This document shows, piece after piece, positions 1-7,525 of a stretch of DNA of 47,277 nucleotides. Position 1 is the stretch's first letter. Each line of letters begins with the position of its first letter. Both the position numbers and the translations under genes were made by a program. Under the pieces are notes generated by a model. That model saw nothing but the letters and a program-made list of their open reading frames with translations, did no database searches and was not told where the DNA came from. Origin of the DNA: Streptococcus orisratti DSM 15617 (GTDB lineage Bacteria; Bacillota; Bacilli; Lactobacillales; Streptococcaceae); NCBI RefSeq assembly GCF_000380105.1, contig NZ_KB904458.1:1-47277 (forward strand). The letters run 5' to 3'.

Positions 1-21
1 CAGGATCAAACTCTCATTTAA
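1..21 (-). rRNA. rrs: 16S rRNA, extreme 5' end (partial)
   Basis: The first bases are the reverse complement of AGAGTTTGATCCTG, the conserved start of bacterial 16S rRNA. The gene runs leftwards out of the window, so only about 20 nt are present. The exact mature 5' end is estimated from the usual distance to this motif. Two tandem promoters and a hairpin-rich leader lie to its right. Confidence 0.9.
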
Positions 22-150
22 AAGTTTGAGCTTGCGCTCGCGTCATTGCTGACTTATTGTTTCTTGACAGGTTACTTCCGTAACCCGCACGTTTGGTTCG
101 TCTTCTTGTTCAGTTCTCAAAGGTCTTCGCCTCTCTCGAGACAACTTCTT
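22..150 (-). promoter_or_regulatory. rRNA operon leader with processing/antitermination hairpins
   Basis: The transcribed leader between the P2 promoter and 16S contains GGTTAC-GGAA-GTAACC and GAGC-GCAA-GCTC hairpins and the segment CTTTGAGAACTGAACAA, a form typical of streptococcal rRNA leaders. These elements serve rRNA processing and antitermination in known operons. I assign the role by position and by resemblance. Confidence 0.6.
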
Positions 151-151
151 T

Positions 152-180
152 ATTCTATCAAACCTTTTCTAACTTGTCAA
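152..180 (-). promoter_or_regulatory. rrn promoter P2
   Basis: Read on the minus strand: TTGACA, a 17-nt spacer, TAGAAT. The -35 is at 175-180 and the -10 at 152-157. It is near consensus and lies about 130 nt upstream of the 16S start. Confidence 0.85.
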
Positions 181-235
181 CTACTTTTTTTACCTTTTTT
201 TCTTCCGTATTGACTTCCTGTTTGACAGCTATGTC

Positions 236-265
236 AGTATAGCAAACTTCTTGTTCTTTTGTCAA
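236..265 (-). promoter_or_regulatory. rrn promoter P1
   Basis: Read on the minus strand: TTGACA (260-265), an 18-nt spacer, TATACT (236-241). It is the upstream member of a tandem rRNA promoter pair. From here to about 455 I see no gene or clear signal. Confidence 0.8.
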
Positions 266-455
266 CTATTTTTGAGGATAGTTTATTCTTGCTCAATGGT
301 AAGTTCTAAAATGAAGTTAACCACTTTATATCAGCGCTTTGTCCCTACTGAGGATGGATATTGCCGAAATGGGCACTTACAAAAGCAATCTGATGCGGTT
401 ATCATCGTTAGCTACTTCTAGACAACTCAAGAGGGTTGCCAAACTGCGAGTGCTA

Positions 456-965
456 TTAGCATTTCATTCGCAACCTGAGAGTATCATTATTAGACTTGTT
501 CGGTAACTGCATCATCTCATGGTTGATGATGCCACAAATCAATTCAGCTCTTAAGTTAAACCGTTTTCTACGATTACGATAAGGCTGTGCCATGATTTGA
601 AAGGTTTTGAATTTAGCATTAAAATGCTCAATTTCAATACGCATTTTAGCTATCTCTTTATTCAGCTGCTTGTCCTCTTCGGTTAAGGGGTGGTTTCTAG
701 AACATTTAGCAGGAATAAAGGTATTTTCATGAAATTTCAAGATACCTAAATACCCTAAATCTACGAAATAAGGGTGCTTTGAAGCAAACTATAGCCAATA
801 CTCTCCTTAAAAAGGGTAAAATCATGCGTATGCCCATCTGAAAAAGCCAAAGGAAGTTAGCAAATCATCCCCAAGCGTTGGGTTGTAGAGCGGACATTCT
901 CTTGGGTAAACCATTCCCGAAGATTAGCCAAGGATGCTGAAAAATCGGAGGTTGCTTTTATCAAA
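456..965 (-). pseudogene. IS5-family (IS1381/ISL2-like) transposase remnant
   Basis: The last 94 codons (456-740) still read as the C-terminal part of an IS5-group DDE transposase. PLTEEDKQLNKEIAK is followed by a FNAKFKTF segment and YRNRRKRFNLR...GIINHE, the usual C-terminal block with the catalytic Glu region. Upstream, in other frames with stops, the DNA still encodes DGHTHDFTLFKES and YLGI-like pieces of the same fold, and further up [17 protein letters not shown], which may come from the same or another element. No full transposase and no clear terminal repeats remain. It sits between the rRNA operon and the MATE gene and is almost certainly dead. Confidence 0.75.
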
Positions 966-1073
966 GTATCACATATTAGTCTTAATAAGAGTATGATGAT
1001 GTTGTGAATACAGGTTCTTAAAAAGTGCCACCTTTTCCATCTTCATATACACAATTTTGCACAACCTTAAGTG

Positions 1074-2366
1074 TTAAAAGTTCTTGCCAACTCTCATGTA
1101 TTTTATATATAGAAATCCCCAGCGAAAAAAGTTATCCACTAGAGTTGCTAACCAAACACCCGATAACCCTAGCTGCAGGGTAACTCCTAATACATATCCC
1201 AAAAGAACTCGAACAAACCACATACCAAAACTTGTTGCATAAAAAGGCATTTTAGAATTTCCCAGTCCTTGCCATACTGCCGTGAAAATCAAAGTTCCCG
1301 CTGTTGCTGGCCCACCAATAAATGAATAGAATAGAACAACGTGACTAGCCTGTCGTGCTCCGCTATTTTCTGTAAAGAAACTAGTCCAGTAATCTCCAAA
1401 CAAAAAAGTTAGCAAGCCAACTATAATCATGAGGCAAGCTGAAATAAGATATGATTCTCGCACAATCTTTTTCAATTCATAATAATCACCACTTCCCAAG
1501 TAGTGTGCCACAAGAATAACTGTTGCAGTTGCCATCCCCAGACCAGGCATATAATTAAACTGAGTCAAGCTCTCCCCAATCGCGTTCCCAGCTACAGTCT
1601 CTGTCCCAAATTGAACAACAATAGCAATGATAACTACATCACCAGCTCGCATCATAAGCCGTTCACCAGCCGCTGGTAAAGAAAGCGTGAGCAAATTCTT
1701 ATCTAAACTAAGAGTCAAATTCTCAAGAATTTTCTTTACAGGAAGCTGACTACCTAGTAATGCAATACCTATAAAGCGCGAAAGTACCGTAGCAATAGCA
1801 ACTCCAACAATTCCCCAATCAAAGACAAAGACAGCTAAGGCCGATAAAAGCGCATTAACGAGATTAATTAAGAGGCTGACATACATTGGTAGGCGTGTTT
1901 TCCCTTGTGCTCGCAAAAATGAAGCTAAAGTAGTCAACAAACCAAGACTGACTATCAGCCCACCAACAATTTTAAGATACAAGCCTCCAGAATCAGCTAC
2001 AGCTTTTTCCATCCCGAACAGGGCTAGTAGATTTTCCCCGAAGAAAACTGTGACAATGCCCAATATAAAACTTATTATTATAGTGACAAGCAAGCCCTGA
2101 GCTTGATAATAAAACTGCTTCGAGATATTCTTTTCACCACGACTCTTAGCAATAAGACTAGATATAGCAGCCCCTAATGCAATAAAAAGCGCTTGATAAA
2201 TGCTGATGATATTATTGGCTACCGAAACCCCTGATACTGCAATCAGGCTGATTTGAGATACAAGATAGCTGTCAACAAGGCCCATGAGCATTTGAAGAAG
2301 ATTTTCTACCATAGCAGGTAGAGCAATATTTAAAAGTGTTCTCTTACTGTTCATATAACCTTTCAA
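1074..2366 (-). CDS. MATE-family efflux transporter
   Basis: A 430-residue integral membrane protein with about 12 hydrophobic segments and the usual MATE opening (NIALPAMVENLLQMLMGLVDSYLVS), a fold that exports drugs or metabolites in exchange for Na+ or H+. Length fits the family (about 440-460). The start could be the first ATG or the in-frame ATG four codons later (MNSKRTLL, 2354). It lies downstream of thrC behind a hairpin, so it is probably transcribed separately. The substrate cannot be told from sequence; DinF-like and NorM-like members are both possible. Confidence 0.88.
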   Translation of the reverse strand: MKGYMNSKRTLLNIALPAMVENLLQMLMGLVDSYLVSQISLIAVSGVSVANNIISIYQALFIALGAAISSLIAKSRGEKNISKQFYYQAQGLLVTIIISFILGIVTVFFGENLLALFGMEKAVADSGGLYLKIVGGLIVSLGLLTTLASFLRAQGKTRLPMYVSLLINLVNALLSALAVFVFDWGIVGVAIATVLSRFIGIALLGSQLPVKKILENLTLSLDKNLLTLSLPAAGERLMMRAGDVVIIAIVVQFGTETVAGNAIGESLTQFNYMPGLGMATATVILVAHYLGSGDYYELKKIVRESYLISACLMIIVGLLTFLFGDYWTSFFTENSGARQASHVVLFYSFIGGPATAGTLIFTAVWQGLGNSKMPFYATSFGMWFVRVLLGYVLGVTLQLGLSGVWLATLVDNFFRWGFLYIKYMRVGKNF

Positions 2367-2428
2367 ATTGAATCAATGAAATGAAGAAAAGTGTGATTTC
2401 TCTGACTGCCCCTTCTAAACGAAAGGAA

Positions 2429-2455
2429 GGCTTGGAAACTTTAGTATTCCAAGCC
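2429..2455 (-). terminator. thrC terminator
   Basis: Perfect 9-bp stem GGCTTGGAA / TTCCAAGCC around an 8-9 nt loop. It is followed by TTCCTTT on the minus strand and by CTCTTTTT on the plus strand, and lies between thrC and the MATE gene. Confidence 0.75.
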
Positions 2456-2511
2456 CTCTTTTTCAGATGTGTCAAAGACGAGGTTCTATCAACCTCTAAC
2501 AAAAATTAAAA

Positions 2512-3996
2512 TCAGAGACCCAAGTACTCTTCCACAGCTTTTTGCATATCAACAGTGGCAACAACCGTTTTGTGGCGAACTATGGCTCTATCCAACCCAT
2601 CAACCGCAGCAGGAATAGTTACACCAGAAAGTTGGTGCAATACTTCAACAGCTTTAAAATCATCACCACTGTCTTTACCTGTGATGGCAGACACAGCTAC
2701 ACGCGGGAATTTGTATGGACTCGCTGTCGAGGCTATGACTGTTGGTGTTTTATCTCCTGTCTTAGCTGCGTAGGTTTGATAAACCCTAGATGCAACAGCC
2801 GTGTGGGGATCTTCAACATAGCTACACTCATCATAAACTCGCTTGATTTCGGTTGCCGTTTCTTCTTCGGTTGCAAATCCTGCGGCAAATAGATTTAAAA
2901 TATCTTGGTTAACATCACCAAGCGTGTACTCACCTGTTGTTGTAAGATTATCCATAAGTTGCTTGGTTTTAGCTGCGTTATTTCCTGAAAGATGGAAGAT
3001 CAGACGCTCCAAGTTCGAAGACACAAGAATATCCATGGATGGGCTTGTGGTAACCTTGAAAGATCGCTTTTTATCATAGGTTCCTGTTGTAAAGAAATCT
3101 GTCAGAACATTATTTTCATTAGAGGCACAGATAAGTTTGTTGACTGGAACTCCAATTTGTTTCGCATAGTACGCGGCTAGGATATTTCCAAAATTTCCTG
3201 TTGGAACGGTGAAGTTAACCTTATCACCATTTTGAATATCGCCAGATTTAACTAGCTGAGCATAAGCATAAACGTAATAGACTACTTGAGGCACTAGGCG
3301 ACCAATATTCATTGAGTTTGCGGAAGAAAACTGAGTTTTGTGCGCCAGCAATTTATCGCGCAAATCAGTATCATTAAACATACGTTTCACATCTGTCTGA
3401 GCATCATCAAAGTTTCCATCGATAGCAACAACGTGGGTATTGGCGCCAATTTGTGTTGTCATTTGTAGCTCTTGGATTTTTGAGACACCGTCTTTTGGAT
3501 AGAAGACAATGATTTCTGTTCCAGGAACATCAGCAAAACCAGCCATAGCAGCTTTTCCTGTATCACCCGATGTAGCCGTTAAAATCACAATCTTATTATC
3601 AACACCTTGTTTCTTCGCTGATGTTGTCAATAGATAAGGCAAGATGGATAGTGCCATGTCTTTAAAGGCAATCGTTGACCCATGAAAAAGTTCTAGATTG
3701 TATTGATTACCCAATTTTACCAAAGGAGCAATAGTTGGCGTATCAAATTTGGCATCATAAGCATTGCTAATGCAGTAGTCAAGTTCCTCTTCTGTAAAAT
3801 CATCCAAAAAGGCTGAGAGAACCAACTTGGCCACTTCCTGGTAAGAAGCACTTTTGAGTCTATCAAAGTCAAGTGCCACTTGCGGCGTTGTTAAAGGAGT
3901 GAACAGTCCTCCATCTGCCGCTAAACCTTGCAAGATCGCCTGGCTAGCTGTTACTCGATTGTTTTCGTCACGGGTTGATTGGTAAACAAGCGTCAT
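2512..3996 (-). CDS. thrC: threonine synthase
   Basis: The 494-residue PLP enzyme converts O-phosphohomoserine to threonine. Visible features are the N-terminal synthase segment (YQSTRDENNRVTASQAILQGLAADGGLF), the PLP lysine in HGSTIAFKDMAL (K112), the TATSGDTGKAAMAG phosphate loop and the SANSMNIGRLVPQ block. Length fits the fungal/enterobacterial-type long form. It has its own extended -10 promoter (TGGTATAAT, -10 at 4031-4036) overlapped upstream by an inverted repeat, and a terminator after it. No other threonine genes are adjacent. Confidence 0.96.
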   Translation of the reverse strand: MTLVYQSTRDENNRVTASQAILQGLAADGGLFTPLTTPQVALDFDRLKSASYQEVAKLVLSAFLDDFTEEELDYCISNAYDAKFDTPTIAPLVKLGNQYNLELFHGSTIAFKDMALSILPYLLTTSAKKQGVDNKIVILTATSGDTGKAAMAGFADVPGTEIIVFYPKDGVSKIQELQMTTQIGANTHVVAIDGNFDDAQTDVKRMFNDTDLRDKLLAHKTQFSSANSMNIGRLVPQVVYYVYAYAQLVKSGDIQNGDKVNFTVPTGNFGNILAAYYAKQIGVPVNKLICASNENNVLTDFFTTGTYDKKRSFKVTTSPSMDILVSSNLERLIFHLSGNNAAKTKQLMDNLTTTGEYTLGDVNQDILNLFAAGFATEEETATEIKRVYDECSYVEDPHTAVASRVYQTYAAKTGDKTPTVIASTASPYKFPRVAVSAITGKDSGDDFKAVEVLHQLSGVTIPAAVDGLDRAIVRHKTVVATVDMQKAVEEYLGL

Positions 3997-4030
3997 GATA
4001 AATCCTCTTTATTTAGATAGTCTTTTTAGC

Positions 4031-4070
4031 ATTATACCATAATTATCAGAAAATTTGAGAATTTTCTCAA
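4031..4070 (-). promoter_or_regulatory. thrC promoter with inverted repeat at the -35 region
   Basis: Minus-strand extended -10 TGGTATAAT (TATAAT at 4031-4036) lies about 35 nt upstream of the thrC start. The -35 region is poor and is covered by a perfect inverted repeat, TTGAGAA-TT-TTCTCAA (4055-4070), a plausible regulator site. No known regulator can be named. Confidence 0.5.
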
Positions 4071-4259
4071 TAAATTTCTATTCTTATGATTGGGTCCCTT
4101 ATGATTGGGTTATCGCTAATACTTTGTGCTTTTGGTTTTATAGAAATAGCCTTTTGTGTCAGAGTGCCCTATTTTTCAAACCTATTAGCTAGTAACAGCC
4201 CTTAGAAGAAGAGAACACTTCCTTGAAACAAACAGCTATCACACTTCACTTTTAATCTC

Positions 4260-4337
4260 TCACAAAATTCCTTGTCCTAAACTCTGATACAAAAACGCCA
4301 TTCCTAAGAATAGCGCCAATACCTTTAATTTCCCCAC
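4260..4337 (-). CDS. possible 25-residue hydrophobic peptide, or frameshifted second half of the 4325-4402 gene
   Basis: A GTG-started 25-codon frame overlapping the small ORF at 4325-4402. It encodes a strongly hydrophobic stretch (VLALFLGMAFLY) and has no ribosome binding site of its own. If one base were gained or lost around 4330-4337, the two frames would join into one small membrane protein of about 47 residues with two hydrophobic halves. That seems at least as likely as two separate peptides. Confidence 0.35.
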   Translation of the reverse strand: MGKLKVLALFLGMAFLYQSLGQGIL

Positions 4338-4402
4338 CGTGGATCCATTCCTGCAATGAAAATCCAAACAATTGCTAACACTTCATAAAAGCGCTCAGCC
4401 AT
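4325..4402 (-). CDS. 25-residue putative small membrane peptide
   Basis: Too short for usual gene finding, but well equipped for expression: promoter TTTACA-17-TATAAT (4443-4471) and an AAGGAG ribosome binding site directly before ATG at 4402. The peptide begins MAERFYEVLAIVWIFIAGMD, with one hydrophobic run of about 12 residues, and ends WGN. I do not recognise a family. It may be a small membrane protein, a toxin-like peptide, or the N-terminal half of a frameshifted 47-residue protein (see 4260-4337). Confidence 0.5.
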   Translation of the reverse strand: MAERFYEVLAIVWIFIAGMDPRWGN

Positions 4403-4442
4403 CTCCTTACCCCCTTTGTTTGTTACATCTTATGTCACATTT

Positions 4443-4471
4443 ATTATAGCGCTCAGCCTGAACAATGTAAA
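4443..4471 (-). promoter_or_regulatory. strong promoter of the small peptide gene
   Basis: Minus strand TTTACA (4466-4471), 17-nt spacer, TATAAT (4443-4448). The segment GGCTGAGCGCT occurs both at this -10 and at the start of the peptide ORF (about 4391-4402), a short direct repeat. Confidence 0.65.
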
Positions 4472-4517
4472 GGTTTTCTTGGGATTTTTTCAAATAATTA
4501 ATGACATATAGTGTTAT

Positions 4518-4550
4518 AAAAAAGCCAAGACCTCAGGTCTCAGCTTTTTT
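4518..4550 (-). terminator. adhE terminator
   Basis: Long A/T-flanked hairpin: AAAAAAGC..AGACC, a 3-nt loop, GGTCT..GCTTTTTT. It can act in both directions and lies just after the adhE stop. Confidence 0.85.
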
Positions 4551-4572
4551 AGGGAGAATTATAACTGAAAAC

Positions 4573-7221
4573 TTATTTACGACGTCCTGGACGTTCTGCG
4601 TAACCATAGTAAGCATCCGCCATGATTTCTTCCATGTCAGCTACCATTGGCAAGCGTGGGTTAGCAGGTGAACATTGATCTTCATAAGCAAGAAGAGCAA
4701 TTTCATGCAAGCTATCTTTCCAAACTTTTTCATCAATACCTTGATCTTTGAAGTTCATCTTAATACCAACAGCTACTCCAAGATCGTAAACAGCCTTAGC
4801 ATAAGCTTCAACGGCTTCTTCTGGAGTTGAACATGGCAATCCTAACATACGAGCGATGTCTTGGAATTTTTCATCTGCTTTCCAATAGTTATATTTAGGC
4901 CATGTTGTTGTTTTAGATGGACGAGTTCCGTTGTAGCGGATAACATATGGAAGCAAGATAGCATTTGTACGACCGTGGATAGTGTGGTGTACCCCACCAA
5001 TCTTATGGGCCATAGAGTGGCTCATACCGAGAAAGGCGTTGGCAAAGGCCATACCTGCCATTGTAGAAGCATTATGCATTTTTTCGCGTGCTTCAGGATC
5101 TGCTGTTTTTACAGATTTTTCAAGGTATTGGAAGACCAATTTGATGGTTTGAAGAGCAAGACCATCAGTGTAGTCGTTGGCAAAGTTCGAAGTATAAGCT
5201 TCTGTTGCGTGAGTCAGAACATCCATACCTGTATCAGCTGCGATAAAGGCAGGAACTGATTCAACCAAAGCTGGGTCAACAATAGCAATTGTTGGAGTCA
5301 AGGCATAGTCAGCCAATGGATATTTACGGTTATTAGCTTTATCAGAGATTACAGCAAATGGTGTTACTTCTGATCCTGTACCAGATGTTGTTGGGATACC
5401 AATATATTTCGCTTTCTTACCAAGAGATGGGAATTTGAAGGCACGTTTACGGATATCCATGAATTTTTGGACAAGGTCACTGAAGTCAACTTCTGGTTGT
5501 TCGTAGAACATCCACATACCTTTGGCTGCATCCATTGGTGACCCTCCGCCAAGTGCAATAATGGTATCTGGCTCAAATTGGCGCATCACTTCTGTACCAC
5601 GACGGATTGTTGTGATGTCTGGATCTGGTTCAACATCTGAGAACACTTGGATAGTTACTTTGTTAGCACGAAGGTTCAGTTGATCAATAATGCGTTGTAC
5701 AAAACCAAGTTTTTCGATAGATTTATCTGTAACAATCATAACACGGTTAATATCTTCACAAGTTTGAAGGTATTGAATTGAGTTACGTTCGAAGTAGATT
5801 TTTGAAGGAACTTTAAACCATTGCATATTATTTCTACGTTTCCCTACTTTCTTGATATTAAGAAGGTTGATAGCAGATACGTTATCACCAACTGAGTTGC
5901 GTCCGTATGAACCACATCCAAGTGTCAATGATGGAATGAAAGCATTATAAACATCACCGATACCACCAAATGTTGATGGTGAGTTCCAGATGATACGCAT
6001 TGCTTTCATTTCAGTACCGAAACGTTTTGCAAGAGCTTCGTCTTTTGTATGGATAGCGGCTGAGTGTCCAAGACCATTGAATTCAACCATTTGACGTGCT
6101 TTTTTCAAACCGTCTTCAGTGTCTTCTGCTTTAAGAACAGCGATAACTGGAGAAAGTTTTTCACGAGTCAATGGTTCTTTTTCACCAACTTCTGCACATT
6201 CAGCAGCCAAAATATTAGTTCCTTCTGGAACTTTGAAACCTGCTTGTTCTGCAATCCATGCAGCTGGTTTACCAACAATGTCTGCGTTTAATTTGGCTTC
6301 TGCACAGTTCTTGCTGTTAGCTTTTACACCAAAGCAGTATTCTTCAAGAAGAGCCTTTTCTTTCTTGTTAACAAAGTAAGTTTTATATGATTTGAACTCT
6401 TCAACAAAGTCATCATAGATTTCTTTATCAATGATAACAGCTTGTTCAGAGGCACAGACCATACCATTATCAAATGATTTAGACATCACAATGTCATGAG
6501 CAGCCTGACGAATATCAGCTGATTTTTCAACATAAGCAGGAACGTTACCAGCACCTACCCCAAGAGCTGGTTTACCACATGAATAAGCGGCACGAACCAT
6601 AGCATTACCACCAGTCGCAAGGATAGTCGCAATACCATCGTGGTTCATCAAAGCGTTTGTTGCTTGAATAGAAGGCTCTGTAATCCATTGGATACAGTTT
6701 TCAGGCGCTCCAGCTTTAACCGCAGCATCATAAACAATTTTAGCCGCATGCGCTGATGATTCTTGAGCTGATGGGTGGAAACCGAAAACAATTGGATTAC
6801 GAGTTTTGAGAGCAATCAATGATTTAAAGATTGCAGTTGAAGTTGGGTTAGTTGTTGGAGTTACCCCACAGATAACACCGACTGGTTCAGCAATTTTAGT
6901 CAATCCTGTAATCGGATCATCTTCAATGACACCAACTGTCTTAACGCCACGCATATTGTTAACAACATGTTCGCAGGCAAAAAGATTTTTAGTTGCTTTA
7001 TCTTCAAAGACACCCCGACCTGTTTCTTCAACCGCATGTGCTGCCAAGATTCCGTGTGCATCAAGAGCTGCTACAGAAGCTTTTGCCACGATATAATCCA
7101 CTTGTTCCTGATTAAGTTTACGGAACTCTTCAAGAGCAACAAGACCTTTTTGAACAAGTTCATCAACGTGTGCTTGAGCTTGAGCAAGTTTTTCTTCTGG
7201 TGTGACAGTTTTTTCAGCCAT
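4573..7221 (-). CDS. adhE: bifunctional acetaldehyde-CoA / alcohol dehydrogenase
   Basis: Of 882 residues. It reduces acetyl-CoA to acetaldehyde and then ethanol, regenerating NAD+ in mixed-acid fermentation, and forms spirosomes in known cases. The N-terminal aldehyde dehydrogenase half carries the catalytic Cys256 in SFDNGMVCASEQ. The C-terminal iron alcohol dehydrogenase half has GGGSPMDAAK and the iron-binding histidines in MSHSMAHKIGGVHHTIHG. The start is taken as ATG 7221 (MAEKTVT), seven codons inside the longest frame, because an AAAGGAG site sits just before it. A Rex-like site and a TTTACA-16-TATAAT promoter lie upstream. Confidence 0.97.
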   Translation of the reverse strand: MAEKTVTPEEKLAQAQAHVDELVQKGLVALEEFRKLNQEQVDYIVAKASVAALDAHGILAAHAVEETGRGVFEDKATKNLFACEHVVNNMRGVKTVGVIEDDPITGLTKIAEPVGVICGVTPTTNPTSTAIFKSLIALKTRNPIVFGFHPSAQESSAHAAKIVYDAAVKAGAPENCIQWITEPSIQATNALMNHDGIATILATGGNAMVRAAYSCGKPALGVGAGNVPAYVEKSADIRQAAHDIVMSKSFDNGMVCASEQAVIIDKEIYDDFVEEFKSYKTYFVNKKEKALLEEYCFGVKANSKNCAEAKLNADIVGKPAAWIAEQAGFKVPEGTNILAAECAEVGEKEPLTREKLSPVIAVLKAEDTEDGLKKARQMVEFNGLGHSAAIHTKDEALAKRFGTEMKAMRIIWNSPSTFGGIGDVYNAFIPSLTLGCGSYGRNSVGDNVSAINLLNIKKVGKRRNNMQWFKVPSKIYFERNSIQYLQTCEDINRVMIVTDKSIEKLGFVQRIIDQLNLRANKVTIQVFSDVEPDPDITTIRRGTEVMRQFEPDTIIALGGGSPMDAAKGMWMFYEQPEVDFSDLVQKFMDIRKRAFKFPSLGKKAKYIGIPTTSGTGSEVTPFAVISDKANNRKYPLADYALTPTIAIVDPALVESVPAFIAADTGMDVLTHATEAYTSNFANDYTDGLALQTIKLVFQYLEKSVKTADPEAREKMHNASTMAGMAFANAFLGMSHSMAHKIGGVHHTIHGRTNAILLPYVIRYNGTRPSKTTTWPKYNYWKADEKFQDIARMLGLPCSTPEEAVEAYAKAVYDLGVAVGIKMNFKDQGIDEKVWKDSLHEIALLAYEDQCSPANPRLPMVADMEEIMADAYYGYAERPGRRK

Positions 7222-7243
7222 ATTTTTCTCCTTTAGAAACACC

Positions 7244-7261
7244 TTGTTAAATGTTTCACAA
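7244..7261 (-). promoter_or_regulatory. Rex operator of adhE
   Basis: TTGTGAA-ACAT-TTAACAA matches the Rex redox-repressor consensus TTGTGAA-N4-TTCACAA at all but one position. It lies between the -10 (7278-7283) and the adhE start, where bound Rex would block transcription at low NADH. Rex control of adhE is established in Gram-positive bacteria; here it is inferred from the site. Confidence 0.75.
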
Positions 7262-7277
7262 TTTTTATTACATGTTC

Positions 7278-7328
7278 ATTATATCACAATATTTTTTTTT
7301 GTAAACCATTTCACATAAAATTTGTGAA
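7278..7328 (-). promoter_or_regulatory. adhE promoter and upstream inverted repeat
   Basis: TTTACA (7300-7305), 16-nt spacer, TATAAT (7278-7283) on the minus strand. Just upstream, TTCACA-N7-TGTGAA (7310-7328) forms a second inverted repeat made of Rex-like half sites in the opposite arrangement. It could be an auxiliary operator. The rest of the spacer to 7490 holds nothing I can name. Confidence 0.6.
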
Positions 7329-7492
7329 TTTTTTTTCAAACCTTTTTTTCAAACTTTTTGCCTACCATTCTACATACCTTTGAAGCCTTTTCCTGATACT
7401 CAAAGAAAATCAAAATCATACTGGACGACGCCAACACAGATAAAGCTTAAAGTCATCTAATCAATAATGTCTGAGTTGGATTTTCAATATTA

Positions 7493-7518
7493 AAAAGCCC
7501 ACCTTTCAGTGAACTTTT
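7493..7518 (-). terminator. terminator after the acyltransferase gene
   Basis: A 10-bp stem with two G-U pairs (AAAAGTTCAC / GTGGGCTTTT) around a 6-nt loop, followed by T on the minus strand, just past the stop at 7526. Confidence 0.75.
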
Positions 7519-7525
7519 TATGACG

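Noticed and set aside
5364..5576. Open frames inside adhE, purL, purF and thrC on either strand
   Set aside because: They lie inside well-supported enzyme genes in other frames and show no domain or ribosome binding site.
7380..7440. Possible dispersed repeat with a CTCAAAGAAAATCAAA string
   Set aside because: It resembles a common streptococcal intergenic repeat start, but the remaining sequence does not follow; too short to call.
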